This document shows positions 52,040 to 60,884 of a DNA stretch of 64,000 nt, piece after piece (the first letter of the stretch is position 1; each line of letters begins with the position of its first letter). The translations under genes were made by a program, and so were the position numbers. The notes beneath the pieces were generated by a model that saw only the letters and a list, made by a program, of their open reading frames with translations, was not told the origin of the DNA and did not search any database. The stretch is from Herpetosiphon geysericola (GTDB lineage: Bacteria; Chloroflexota; Chloroflexia; Chloroflexales; Herpetosiphonaceae). The stretch lies in contig NZ_LGKP01000042.1 of the NCBI RefSeq assembly GCF_001306135.1, positions 1 to 64,000 of the forward strand, in the 5' to 3' direction.

Positions 52040-53239
52040 CTAGTATGGAAAGCCGGGCATTCTGCGAGCGCCCCAATATGCATTCCGATAGAATGGCCGC
52101 TCGAGCCAATTTGAAGTAAAAATGACTCCCAGCGTTGGGGAAGCTGCTTCAATGAGATCACCCTTCCCATCCCCATTCAGGTCACCCACATACATGGCCA
52201 CGTGCGTTGGTTGGTCACCGGGAACAGTCGCAAAAAATACCGCATCACCAGGGCGCAGCTCTGACACACTAATCGCAGCACCATAATATCCCTGACCAGG
52301 TGCTGGGCCACCTCGTGTTCCTGCTGGGATAGAAATCCCAATAGATTGATAGGCTGCGAACAAGAGCCCCGAACAGTCAAATGCATTCGGGCCTTTCGCT
52401 CCCCAAACATAGGGATAGCCGATATGGGCCGTGGCAAATGCGACGAGCGCATTCTGACCAGGCGGCACCCCAATGGGTGTTCCATTGATGGTTTCGGGTG
52501 TCCCCATCGGCGGGAGACCTCCTATCCCACCTGGTTGTCGGACAATATTCTCCGTACAAAATGGATCGCCTGTGATATTGATAACGGCGACACCATCACT
52601 GACGGCCTGCGATGACTGTGCATCTGCTGGGGTACGATAGAAGTAAAGGAGGGTGGGCATGCCTGCGGGGGTACGAATCGCCACCTTTCCTCGCCAAGGC
52701 AGTCCAGGCTGAATTTGGGTAGGGAGGACACCATAGACGGCTTGTATGGTGCTATCCGAGCGCCAGAATCCACGTGGCCCTGAGCCATCGGCTGAGCGTA
52801 CTTCGCGAATGACCAACTGTGCCGACAAATCAAGCAGCATAGGGATGGTGGATGCAATCTCCGCATCAACAACGCGGATAATCCCACCGTTGGCGGTTGG
52901 GGCAGGTCCAGCATCCTCAATACTCCAGATCGTCAGCCGCAGTGGCCCTGCGTAGATATCCTGACCAAGAAAAAAATAGTCAGAGCGATAGTAGGGCGTT
53001 GCGGTGGGGAATGTGTCGGTGATGATGGTTGTTGTTCCTAGAGGATTGAGTGCAATTGTTGTTTGCTCGATAGGAACGGGAGTTGGGCATTGCCAGAGCG
53101 ACTTGCCTTCCACTATAACCGGATCTGGCCGGATAGTGCCTAGGGACATCGCACCCAGGCCACCACAGCCCAGCAAGATAAGGATGCCGATTGCTAAAAT
53201 AATACGTGGGATCAGGTGTTTTCCTGGGTATATAGGCAT
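52040..53239 (-). CDS. NlpC/P60 cell-wall hydrolase
   Basis: 399 residues from MPIYPGKHLIP, with AAGGA 8 bases upstream; a longer frame exists but lacks a ribosome-binding site and would overlap leader copy 4. A hydrophobic N-terminus ending in LLGCGG suggests a lipoprotein or anchor. The C-terminal 140 residues are NlpC/P60: cysteine in FDCSGL (about 288), histidine in THVAMYVG (about 344), GDAVFF between them. Such enzymes cut peptide bonds of peptidoglycan and take the VirB1 role in Gram-positive-like type IV systems. An Asp-rich turn (DLNGDGKGD) near the end looks like an added calcium-binding loop. Confidence 0.85.
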   Translation of the reverse strand: MPIYPGKHLIPRIILAIGILILLGCGGLGAMSLGTIRPDPVIVEGKSLWQCPTPVPIEQTTIALNPLGTTTIITDTFPTATPYYRSDYFFLGQDIYAGPLRLTIWSIEDAGPAPTANGGIIRVVDAEIASTIPMLLDLSAQLVIREVRSADGSGPRGFWRSDSTIQAVYGVLPTQIQPGLPWRGKVAIRTPAGMPTLLYFYRTPADAQSSQAVSDGVAVINITGDPFCTENIVRQPGGIGGLPPMGTPETINGTPIGVPPGQNALVAFATAHIGYPYVWGAKGPNAFDCSGLLFAAYQSIGISIPAGTRGGPAPGQGYYGAAISVSELRPGDAVFFATVPGDQPTHVAMYVGDLNGDGKGDLIEAASPTLGVIFTSNWLERPFYRNAYWGARRMPGFPY

Positions 53240-53254
53240 ATTCGATCCTTCAAA

Positions 53255-53346
53255 CAAAATAGGCTTGAACTCTCCTCTCTTAGTGAGCGGAGAACACAAG
53301 CCCGTCAACTGACAGCTTTCTGAGCGCTTGACCCTGCTCCGGGTTT
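53255..53346 (-). promoter_or_regulatory. Pseudoknot-attenuator leader RNA, copy 4 of 5
   Basis: Pseudoknot at 53322-53344: stem 1 ACCC/GGGT, linker CAAG, stem 2 GAGC/GCTC (the outermost pair is lost, A opposite C). Then TCAGAAAGCTGTC, an antiterminator (AAGCT-GTC, AGTT loop, GAC-G-GGCTT), and a terminator in which GGGCTTG pairs with CAAGCCT before ATTTTG. It ends about 16 bases before the start of the NlpC/P60 gene. It follows the small gene at 53369 without a clear promoter, so it may act on read-through from the tad genes. A dyad GGGATCTG/CAGATCCC lies at about 53354-53381. Confidence 0.75.
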
Positions 53347-53368
53347 CGGTTATCGGGATCTGTCACGT

Positions 53369-53590
53369 TTATGGCAGATCCCTCGTCTCCTCTATACCAC
53401 AGAAGTTCATCAGACGATCGATAATCTGGTAGGCTGCTTGGCGATCTGGAGAAGATGCTGCTGGCAACAACGTTGCTGGCGGAATAGTAGGCGCATCGGC
53501 AATCAGGGCCGATGGAGCAGCAGGCAGAAATGCTTGAATTGTGGCGGTCGGGGCCACAGAGGTTTGGGCAAAGAGATTTGTAAGACTCAT
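53369..53590 (-). CDS. Small protein after tadC
   Basis: 73 residues, beginning at an ATG that directly follows the stop of the TadC-like gene (TAGATG), so translation is probably coupled; there is no good ribosome-binding site. Rich in Pro, Ala and Thr in the first 45 residues, then a helix (AAYQIIDRLMNFCG). It has no signal peptide or membrane helix. It may be a chaperone or a short tether. Family unknown. Confidence 0.5.
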   Translation of the reverse strand: MSLTNLFAQTSVAPTATIQAFLPAAPSALIADAPTIPPATLLPAASSPDRQAAYQIIDRLMNFCGIEETRDLP

Positions 53591-54415
53591 CTAGAATCCC
53601 GCCGTCGCACCAGCGCTGATGATGAACAGGATCAGGATGACAGACCCCATAACTGCCGGCGCCGCAGCGCCGATCATCTTAAGGCCACGTTTGGTGATCA
53701 TCTCGTCCATCTCATGGCCGATGATCTTGGCCAGTTGATCACTGGCCCGCTCTAGCGCCGGTAGCGCCGTCTTAATGCCGCCATTGCGATCCGCATTGGC
53801 AAGTATCGTCATGACGTTAATAGCTTCGGCACTCCCTGATTTGCGTGCTTCCTGCAGTAGCGCCTCTGCAAATAAGAGGCGTTCCTCGGTAGGAAGGCCG
53901 CTCTTCTGATCAACAACCGTGCGCGTTTCTCCCGCATCCATCGCGGCAAACGCTGCAAGAATCAAGGCCTGGAGCTCAGCACGTTCTTTGCGCGGAACCG
54001 CAATATAGTTCTGCATTACGGTCAAGAGCGTGGTTTTCGGACCTGCGGACTGCAAGCCAATCCTCCATTGGGTCAATGCAGCAGGTAACGCAAGGCGAAT
54101 CGCTTTGCGTCGTTTCTCTTCCCGTACTTGTGGTGCTCGCGGGATTACAAATCCGAACGCCAGAAATACTGCCCCAGCTCCTACAAACATCATCAGTCGT
54201 GCGCTCCCTGCAATGCCCAGCGCTGGGATCATACTCGCAACAAGCATCGCCAAAAAGCTGCCGATTACCAGACCAAAGGCATGTCGCGACATCCGCCAAG
54301 GGAGGCGTTGCGGAGATACAACTGAGAATGTTTTCTGCCGCACAACTTCTAAGTGATAGCAACCTACGGATGTAACTATGGCCCCACCACTAACCATTAA
54401 CAACGTTCCAATCAT
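53591..54415 (-). CDS. tadC: TadC-like inner-membrane protein
   Basis: 274 residues, AGGAG before the ATG. Hydrophobic helices at about 2-22, 45-65, 68-85 and 250-270 bracket a cytosolic segment (about 95-245), the layout of TadC and other T2SSF-fold platform proteins. The last part (ADRNGGIKTALPALERASDQ) fits the conserved T2SSF helix pair. TadB and TadC form the platform that couples the CpaF ATPase to pilus assembly. It lies 9 bases after the TadB-like gene. Confidence 0.75.
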   Translation of the reverse strand: MIGTLLMVSGGAIVTSVGCYHLEVVRQKTFSVVSPQRLPWRMSRHAFGLVIGSFLAMLVASMIPALGIAGSARLMMFVGAGAVFLAFGFVIPRAPQVREEKRRKAIRLALPAALTQWRIGLQSAGPKTTLLTVMQNYIAVPRKERAELQALILAAFAAMDAGETRTVVDQKSGLPTEERLLFAEALLQEARKSGSAEAINVMTILANADRNGGIKTALPALERASDQLAKIIGHEMDEMITKRGLKMIGAAAPAVMGSVILILFIISAGATAGF

Positions 54416-54424
54416 GATATGCTC

Positions 54425-55351
54425 CTAGAAATCAACATTCGGCACTTGGCTCAACTTAATCGCTGCACCAATCGGGGCGATATACACGAGGCAAAAAAAC
54501 AAGATAGCTGGTAACGCAAATGGGCCACTGAATGCCGCATCCCAACGCTCAGTCATCGTGAAGCGCAAGAATGTGGCAATCCCAAGCCCAACACCAACTA
54601 CCGCGAATGAAGATACGCGGGCATGGGCAAGTTTCGATCGCACACCCTTCTCACGGAGGCGGGTCTCTTGGAGTGCGATGCTCGCAGCTAACATTCGGTC
54701 ACGGGCCGATGCCTGCGGTAGATCCTCTGAACCCTCAATATGTTCCAGAAAGCGAATCAGATCCTTGCAGGTAGTCTGCCCTCCAACAGTCATCGCTGTC
54801 GAACCAAGGGTTGTAAAACGTCTCTCACCGGTTTCAGGATCATAAACTGCTGTTCCAGCTGTATTTGTCATCCATTGCCATGGTGTCGCAAGTGGCTCGT
54901 GGATACCTTCACCAACTTGTTTGATCGCATTGAGCAGTGTTACTCCACTATTCATTAACGAACCCACTTGGGTGGCTGCATCGACGACTTGCTCGGACAT
55001 CCGTCGTGTTTGCCGGAATTCCATTACATTCAGAATGATCCACGCTATCCCAATCGTGATGGGGATGGCCAGTACACTAGACCAAACCGACCCAGCTATT
55101 TGCGCTATTATCAGACTCGATAAGCTACCACTAACAAGAGCAGCCATGATGAGCTGGAACCCCGAGAGCGTGGGAAGTGGTACGATCATACTCTCCAGAC
55201 CAGACACCCGCCCATAGAACTTGCGCACCCGATGAATACGAGCAGTTTCAATAAGGTGGGTCAGGGGTGCATGAAACACCCCTGCCACGAGCAGCATCAA
55301 TCCATTGATCAACCAAACCGGGACCATGCTGGCAAATACTGTTGTCAACAT
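54425..55351 (-). CDS. tadB: TadB-like inner-membrane protein
   Basis: 308 residues; the ATG overlaps the stop of the CpaF-type ATPase gene. Four hydrophobic segments lie at about 5-25, 65-110, 250-270 and 280-300, with a cytosolic T2SSF-like helical domain between them (MSEQVVDAATQVGSLMNSG, then LIRFLEHIEGSEDLP). This pairs with the TadC-like protein encoded next. Position between cpaF and tadC is the standard tad order. The sequence is divergent from the classic proteobacterial proteins. Confidence 0.78.
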   Translation of the reverse strand: MLTTVFASMVPVWLINGLMLLVAGVFHAPLTHLIETARIHRVRKFYGRVSGLESMIVPLPTLSGFQLIMAALVSGSLSSLIIAQIAGSVWSSVLAIPITIGIAWIILNVMEFRQTRRMSEQVVDAATQVGSLMNSGVTLLNAIKQVGEGIHEPLATPWQWMTNTAGTAVYDPETGERRFTTLGSTAMTVGGQTTCKDLIRFLEHIEGSEDLPQASARDRMLAASIALQETRLREKGVRSKLAHARVSSFAVVGVGLGIATFLRFTMTERWDAAFSGPFALPAILFFCLVYIAPIGAAIKLSQVPNVDF

Positions 55352-57456
55352 TCGCTTTCATCCTCCAGGGCAGCACGTTCAGCTGCCGCATATTGTGCTC
55401 GCACGGCATCGACCGCTGCAGCATCGGTTTGTCCTAGCGCGAGCAGCGCCTCCATCAACTTCAGATGTCCTCCCAGACGTGTACGCATGCGCGGCGCATC
55501 CAGAAGGTCAATTGGCAGCTGCAGCAGCTCAGTGAGGGTTTCTCGAGCTGCACCAAAGGAGATCCGTGCATCGATCCGTTGGATCATCATATCGAGTGAC
55601 CGACATTGGGCCATGCCGACATCGATGGTCCGTCTGACGGCATCCCAGCTCTGATCAGCAGGGGGATAGGCAACTAGCGCAGGATCACGGAGAACCTCGT
55701 TGAGTCTCATATGTGCATCTTCCCAACACCGTTTTTTGACCTCCTTCATTATCGCCCGATAGAGGGCAATGGCTTGCTTGTGATATTGACTGGCTGGACG
55801 GGCAAGATGCACCAGCGCATCACGCACGAGCGGTAAAATGCGCGCCTGATCGCGCTTGATGCCCCATGCAACCTGCGCCTCAGCTAGTGCTTGGGTTGCC
55901 TGTCCATTATCCAAGGCGGCGAAGCCGCGGCGCACGGCATCTTCCATTCGTGTGTGTGATGTTTGTCCCGTGTGACCAGCGCTCCAAGCACGTGCCAGAC
56001 CATTCTTGATGCGGATTGCTAGGTGCTCCGGCAGCGTGGCCCCATCGTGAAAGACAAGCGTATGGCCGTCAGCATCGAGTCTAGCATGATGCTTCCAGTT
56101 AATCTGATGCGAGTCGCGGTCTACCTCGACGTCAACGAGAGGAATCATCGTCGCCTCTAAGCCACCCGTGGCATCCCGATGCACGCCAGAGGCTAACTGG
56201 ATCTGGGTTACCAGCCGTCGGCCCAATTCGCCAAAGTATTCCACCCGGACTACTAGGCTAAATGACCCGATGGCGTCGCGCAAAGCATCATCAAAGCGGT
56301 TCTCGTAGGCTACAGCACCAGCCGTGGCCGCACAACTGGCAAAGCGGCGTAGGGTTGATCGAGGATCGGGCGCGTGAATGGTGGTGATCGTCATGTGGTC
56401 CGTCATTCCCATCTGGAGAATAGCCCCAGCTTCCTTGGATCGGGTTTCGCCAAATCCAATGGCATCAGGCGTTTGGCGAAGGGCATTGATGGCGGCGTTC
56501 ACCAAGGCGCTACTGTCTTTGACGGCATCCACCGTCATAGGAGTCCACAGTTTTTTGTCCAGCAATTTAATTTCCTGTGCGCCATCTTCGATAGTGACTA
56601 TGTGGCCTTCGATCTCTTGCAGCAGTGTCTCAAGAAAGGCGGTTTTACCCGAACCAGTTGATCCAGATACCAGAATACACATTCGGGCACGCAAGAAATA
56701 GCGAATGAGATCAGCAGTATCCTCATCCAACGACCCCTTCTCGATCAGTGTCTGAAGCGTCCATGGCACGGTTCGTCCACGGCGAAAGATGAGCAGAGGC
56801 TTATTCGTCAGTGGTGCAACAGTGATGCTGGCACGCGTGCCACCAGGGAGGGAGAGACTGCGTTGGCATTCCTGGCTATTCAGGGGTTCGCCAGCATCCT
56901 CTGCCAACAGTCGGGCGCGACGCTCCAACTGCGCCATTGAAAGTGGATTCGGAACAATGGCTGGGGCCTCACCTGCCGTGTAGATCTGCACCTTGTCACC
57001 AACAAATTTCACTTCGGTAGTATCGGGGAGATCTAGATATTGCTGAATGCTACCCCACCCAATCGTGTCGTTGTACAGCCGGAGCAGGGTGCCCTCATCA
57101 GTCGAGGGAACATCAGCGAGCGCCACCCGCGTACCCTGCGCTCCGGGATTGGACTCACGCAGGCGTAGTGCGCTGCGGATGGCATTGGTCAGTACTTGTA
57201 CTACCTCGCGCCGACGCTCGCTGATGTCCTGGAGCAGTGGATCACGGAGGCGGGGATTAAACAGGTCTTTATCCCGCAAAACATCCTCAGCAGCCGTCAA
57301 AATCTTGGCCCATGTATCTGGGGACACGTGGACGGGCTGCTCTTCACGGTTCTGCTGCGTGTGTGTGACCGGAGGAGCAGCTCGACGGCTCCCAAAGTAG
57401 GTGAGTTCATCAATAGCTTCGTTGTCGCCATAGGAGCGTGCGTGTGGTTGCGTCAT
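55345..57456 (-). CDS. cpaF: CpaF/VirB11-type secretion ATPase with long C-terminal extension
   Basis: 703 residues, GGAGG before the ATG, which overlaps the CpaE-type gene by 4 bases. The core (about 70-430) has Walker A GSTGSGKT (about 262-270), the Asp box region IVTIEDGAQEI and Walker B-like PDAIGFGETRSKEA with HAPDPRS as the histidine box. It powers assembly of Tad pili. The last 230 residues are helical, resembling TPR-like repeats (AIALYRAIMKEVKKRC), unusual for CpaF, which is normally near 450 residues. A second ATPase of the same family is encoded at 58758. Confidence 0.85.
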   Translation of the reverse strand: MTQPHARSYGDNEAIDELTYFGSRRAAPPVTHTQQNREEQPVHVSPDTWAKILTAAEDVLRDKDLFNPRLRDPLLQDISERRREVVQVLTNAIRSALRLRESNPGAQGTRVALADVPSTDEGTLLRLYNDTIGWGSIQQYLDLPDTTEVKFVGDKVQIYTAGEAPAIVPNPLSMAQLERRARLLAEDAGEPLNSQECQRSLSLPGGTRASITVAPLTNKPLLIFRRGRTVPWTLQTLIEKGSLDEDTADLIRYFLRARMCILVSGSTGSGKTAFLETLLQEIEGHIVTIEDGAQEIKLLDKKLWTPMTVDAVKDSSALVNAAINALRQTPDAIGFGETRSKEAGAILQMGMTDHMTITTIHAPDPRSTLRRFASCAATAGAVAYENRFDDALRDAIGSFSLVVRVEYFGELGRRLVTQIQLASGVHRDATGGLEATMIPLVDVEVDRDSHQINWKHHARLDADGHTLVFHDGATLPEHLAIRIKNGLARAWSAGHTGQTSHTRMEDAVRRGFAALDNGQATQALAEAQVAWGIKRDQARILPLVRDALVHLARPASQYHKQAIALYRAIMKEVKKRCWEDAHMRLNEVLRDPALVAYPPADQSWDAVRRTIDVGMAQCRSLDMMIQRIDARISFGAARETLTELLQLPIDLLDAPRMRTRLGGHLKLMEALLALGQTDAAAVDAVRAQYAAAERAALEDESEC

Positions 57457-58754
57457 CCTGCAACCTCCGGCTCGGGAACCATCACTCCGTCAGCGACGAT
57501 GGTAGCAGGCACCAGCTTATTGCGGTTGAATACTGACCGCTGCCACCAGGAGCGTTTCGGAGCAGTACGAGGCAGGTCGATGTCTACGGCCTTGGCCAGT
57601 TCGTCGCTATAGGCCCAGACTGCCTGTGCCAGTTTGCTGTTCGGCGCAACCGCCAATGGAGACCAGTACTGGCCTGTCTCAACCTGACGTTTTGCGGCTT
57701 GCGAGATCGCTCGGGCATCTCGGGGAATCATTGACAGTTGATGAACCTGGGGGAACTGCTGCGTTGCCATCTTCTGGATCAGGGGCATCTGATCACCCCA
57801 TACAGACCCTTTTTCAGGTTCTACATAGAGTAGGGAACATCGGTCAAGGGGGAGCTGGTATTCCCGAACCATATCCATGAGGTTCCGCGCCCCCTCTCGT
57901 TCCAGAATGCCTAGTGGACAGGGAATAACAACTGAGCCGCCAAACTCTAGGATCTTCAACGGGTAGGGCCGGCGGGCCAACTCGGGTGAGCAGTCATAGA
58001 TCACCACATCATAGCCAAGCTGAATCGCGATCTGGTACAAGGCATCCCACTGGTGGGGTTTCAGATCGTGCAGGTTGGCGGCTGTAGATGGACCCAGAAG
58101 AAAGTCAATGCTCACCTGTTCGCCGTTGATCACAATCTGCTTTGAACGGATAAAGCTCCTCACTGACTCGGTCGTCCAGCCACGTGTATCGTCGCGGGAG
58201 GCGAGATCCGTGAAGGGAAGAGCCTCCCGCCCAAAATTAAACTGCCTCCGCAGGGAGGCATTGCTCAAATCGTTTTCGATCATGAGGATCTTGCCCCCAC
58301 GATAGGCAAAGGCCTCGGCGGTCAAACAAGCCATGGTGGTTTTCGATGCGCCACCCTTGCCGCTGCCAAAACCCAGTACCTTGGTGGTAGATGTCATTGT
58401 CGCGACTAGGCCGAGGTTTTCCGCAACCCAGCTGATGAGGGCATTATCATCCAACGCTGGCGAGATAAGCGCACCACGATCTTGGAGGGCCTGCATATCG
58501 CGTTGCGCTGGCCCAGTGATCATTACCAGCACTCGTTTTCGGGCGGTGAGTCCCAGATCAACTAGGCGTAGCAGTTCAGCCGGTGAACCCACGCGATCAT
58601 CGAGCACAACCGCATCAAGCAAGCGATCATTAGTTTCGAGCAGCGAGATGGGAGTATCATACGCTTCGCTGCTATATTGGGTCACACTCTGATACCGAGA
58701 TGCGATGAGGGTCCCAATCGACCCTGCTTCGCGCATTGCGAATGAGATTTTCAT
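57453..58754 (-). CDS. cpaE: CpaE/TadZ-type MinD-like ATPase
   Basis: 433 residues, GAAGGAG before the ATG. The first 115 residues resemble a receiver-like fold without a clear phosphorylation site. Residues about 125-400 are a MinD/ParA-type ATPase with deviant Walker A GSGKGGASKTT (about 128-140), MIENDL and VVIYDCSPE. CpaE/TadZ localises the pilus machine, often to a pole. The gene follows the short ATPase gene by 3 bases and overlaps the long ATPase gene, in the classic cpaE-cpaF order. Confidence 0.82.
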   Translation of the reverse strand: MKISFAMREAGSIGTLIASRYQSVTQYSSEAYDTPISLLETNDRLLDAVVLDDRVGSPAELLRLVDLGLTARKRVLVMITGPAQRDMQALQDRGALISPALDDNALISWVAENLGLVATMTSTTKVLGFGSGKGGASKTTMACLTAEAFAYRGGKILMIENDLSNASLRRQFNFGREALPFTDLASRDDTRGWTTESVRSFIRSKQIVINGEQVSIDFLLGPSTAANLHDLKPHQWDALYQIAIQLGYDVVIYDCSPELARRPYPLKILEFGGSVVIPCPLGILEREGARNLMDMVREYQLPLDRCSLLYVEPEKGSVWGDQMPLIQKMATQQFPQVHQLSMIPRDARAISQAAKRQVETGQYWSPLAVAPNSKLAQAVWAYSDELAKAVDIDLPRTAPKRSWWQRSVFNRNKLVPATIVADGVMVPEPEVAG

Positions 58755-58757
58755 CGA

Positions 58758-59915
58758 CTATCGCTCCTTCGCCCATTCGCTACGAATGGGTTCGATCATG
58801 GTTAACCGGCCGTTCCGGAACTCGCGGACAATGGCACATTCGTAGGGGTCGCCAGGCGTGGACGAGCTGCCACGCCGTAATTCGACAACTTGGGTTACCC
58901 GCCGCTGCTTCGTCGTATCGGAGTCCATATGCACAACAATGACATCAAGCGCGGACAGGTTGGCTCGTACGATTGCTGGTGTAGTATGCCGGGCCGCAGC
59001 TGCGTAGCTCTCCATCCGTAAAAACACTTCAATGCCGTTTGTGGCATGGAGGGTTGTCAGAATAGGATGGCCGGTTGAGGCGGCTTGAATCATGGCCCAG
59101 AGTTCAGCACCACGACCTTCGCCGAGAATCACGCGTTCGATATTCAGTCGGAGCGCCAAGCGAACGGCCTCCAGGAAGGCGAACTCATCGCCATCCTCTA
59201 ACACGAACCCGACATCGTTGAACGGATCGCCGGTAGGCAGCTCTGGGATGTCCTGAACTACCACACACCGCATTTCACCCATCTCACGCTTGAGCGCAGC
59301 GGCCAGTGTGGTCTTGCCTGACCCGGTTCCGCCAGAAATGATGATATTGACGTGCTTGGTGAGAATTGCTCGACGGAGGATCTCCGCAACATCCTTTGGA
59401 AGCACGTGCGCAGCGACAAGATCATCGAGACTAGCGAACTCATCGGGCAGAATGCGCAGGGTAAGGCTGGGTCCGTCAGGCGTGAGGCCTTCCCGTGTCG
59501 CTGTATAGCGTAGCCGCCGTAGGCCGGTGCCGCCACGGGCAACACCAAGTCGTTTTTCATGGGACAAATTGCCCCACGTTGTCGGATCCTCTTTTGGTCC
59601 CATGCGGTTGACGAGTAGTTTGTTCTGGAGCCAAATGATCCAATCCCGGTGGAGTGCAAGGGGGAGAATAGATCGAATCCCCGATCGATCGACAACGATA
59701 TCGCGACCTGGACCGTTCAGGCAAATATCGTGGACGAGCGAATCCCGAACCACATTATCAATCGGCCCCCACCAGGGGATGTGCTTCCATTCCTCGGCAG
59801 TCGGAATATCTTTCATCCCTGCCTTGAGCAAAGCTTCTCGAACAGGGATGCCCCAATCAATCGCCTCATTCGCGACGAGCGCGCCTAATGTAGCGAGGAG
59901 CGCGGTATGTTTCAC
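58758..59915 (-). CDS. Second CpaF/VirB11-type ATPase
   Basis: 385 residues from a GTG with AAGGAG 9 bases upstream. It has Walker A SGGTGSGKTT (about 195-203), an Asp box (CVVVQDIPELPT), Walker B (RVILGEGRGAELW) and a histidine box (TTLHATNG). This is the compact CpaF/VirB11 form, without the long C-terminal extension of the paralogue at 55345. Two such ATPases in one locus are unusual. One may drive the pilus and the other may act as VirB11 for the type IV secretion part. It lies 32 bases downstream of the CpaB-like gene. Confidence 0.82.
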   Translation of the reverse strand: MKHTALLATLGALVANEAIDWGIPVREALLKAGMKDIPTAEEWKHIPWWGPIDNVVRDSLVHDICLNGPGRDIVVDRSGIRSILPLALHRDWIIWLQNKLLVNRMGPKEDPTTWGNLSHEKRLGVARGGTGLRRLRYTATREGLTPDGPSLTLRILPDEFASLDDLVAAHVLPKDVAEILRRAILTKHVNIIISGGTGSGKTTLAAALKREMGEMRCVVVQDIPELPTGDPFNDVGFVLEDGDEFAFLEAVRLALRLNIERVILGEGRGAELWAMIQAASTGHPILTTLHATNGIEVFLRMESYAAAARHTTPAIVRANLSALDVIVVHMDSDTTKQRRVTQVVELRRGSSSTPGDPYECAIVREFRNGRLTMIEPIRSEWAKER

Positions 59916-59947
59916 GAGATCGTTCTCCTTATCGCCGCAACAGCGAT

Positions 59948-60856
59948 TTACTTCGTCTTGCCAGTGGTATCCAACGTGTCGGGCGCGCCGGGAAGCGTGG
60001 TGCGAACGCCAGGCAACAGCTTGTTTGTCTCGCTGTAGGCACCGCTCAGACCGAAGGCATTGAGATCCTGGGGTTCCATGCGGCCAATGACCGGAGCCAT
60101 CTCCGAATCACCGCTGTAGCGTTGTCCGAACAGGCTGACACCAGGGATTGCGCTGACCGTCCACAATGCTTGACTCTGATAGAGCGTGCCAGCTAGGAAG
60201 GCAGCGCCTTTGGTTCCGTCCACGTACAGGACTTCCAGCTTGGTCATCAACATGCAGGTATAGGGGATAGGTTCGCCATTAGCGCTGACATTTGATGCAC
60301 TGGCAGGAAGCACAGATGCGCCCTCAGGAATGCTACCCTCAGTCAGCACTTCAGTGACATCACCATTCGTCGGTGTACCGCCGACTTCGCGGCATCGATC
60401 TTGGTCACCGGTGGGATCAGTAAAACCAATGTTCAGATAATCGCGATCGGTCAGCGGACCAACGGTAGTGGTAGAGAATGGTAATGGCACCATCCCCTGT
60501 GGTAGTGCCTTGCCATTTGGGTACATTGGCCGTGTAGGTGGTACCATGGATACCTGAGCCATTGTTGCCAGTTCATCCTTGCCAACATTCCGCGTTGACC
60601 AGGTGCCCACGAGGATTTCAGGATTACTCACGCCGTCCAGCTGTGGAACCCGGTTAATCGGAACCGCAATTGTTCCAAGATCTTCTAGGGTAATCTGGAC
60701 TCCGGCGGGCACATCCCGCGACCAAATAGCAACTAACTCCGTGCGCTGATTCATTACGTTGGTGTAGATCCCGAATGCAACAGCCAGAATCCCGAGGATC
60801 GTCAAGAGGATTGGGAGTGGCGAACGGCGGATGGCTTTTTGTGGTGTAAACGACAT
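59948..60856 (-). CDS. cpaB: CpaB-like SAF-domain pilus assembly protein
   Basis: 302 residues starting at MSFTPQKAIRR, because AAGGAG lies 6 bases before this ATG while the upstream frame runs through the leader RNA. One N-terminal membrane helix (LPILLTILGILAVAFGIYTN) precedes a SAF domain (about 45-110: LVAIWSRDVPAGVQITLEDL, then VGTWSTRNVGKDE), as in CpaB/RcpC. A C-terminal beta region (about 120-270) follows. CpaB supports the pilus channel outside the inner membrane. It is the first gene of the cpaB-cpaF-cpaE-cpaF-tadB-tadC unit and is controlled by leader copy 5. Confidence 0.8.
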   Translation of the reverse strand: MSFTPQKAIRRSPLPILLTILGILAVAFGIYTNVMNQRTELVAIWSRDVPAGVQITLEDLGTIAVPINRVPQLDGVSNPEILVGTWSTRNVGKDELATMAQVSMVPPTRPMYPNGKALPQGMVPLPFSTTTVGPLTDRDYLNIGFTDPTGDQDRCREVGGTPTNGDVTEVLTEGSIPEGASVLPASASNVSANGEPIPYTCMLMTKLEVLYVDGTKGAAFLAGTLYQSQALWTVSAIPGVSLFGQRYSGDSEMAPVIGRMEPQDLNAFGLSGAYSETNKLLPGVRTTLPGAPDTLDTTGKTK

Positions 60857-60884
60857 GAACAACTCCTTGATACCCATTTCAAAC

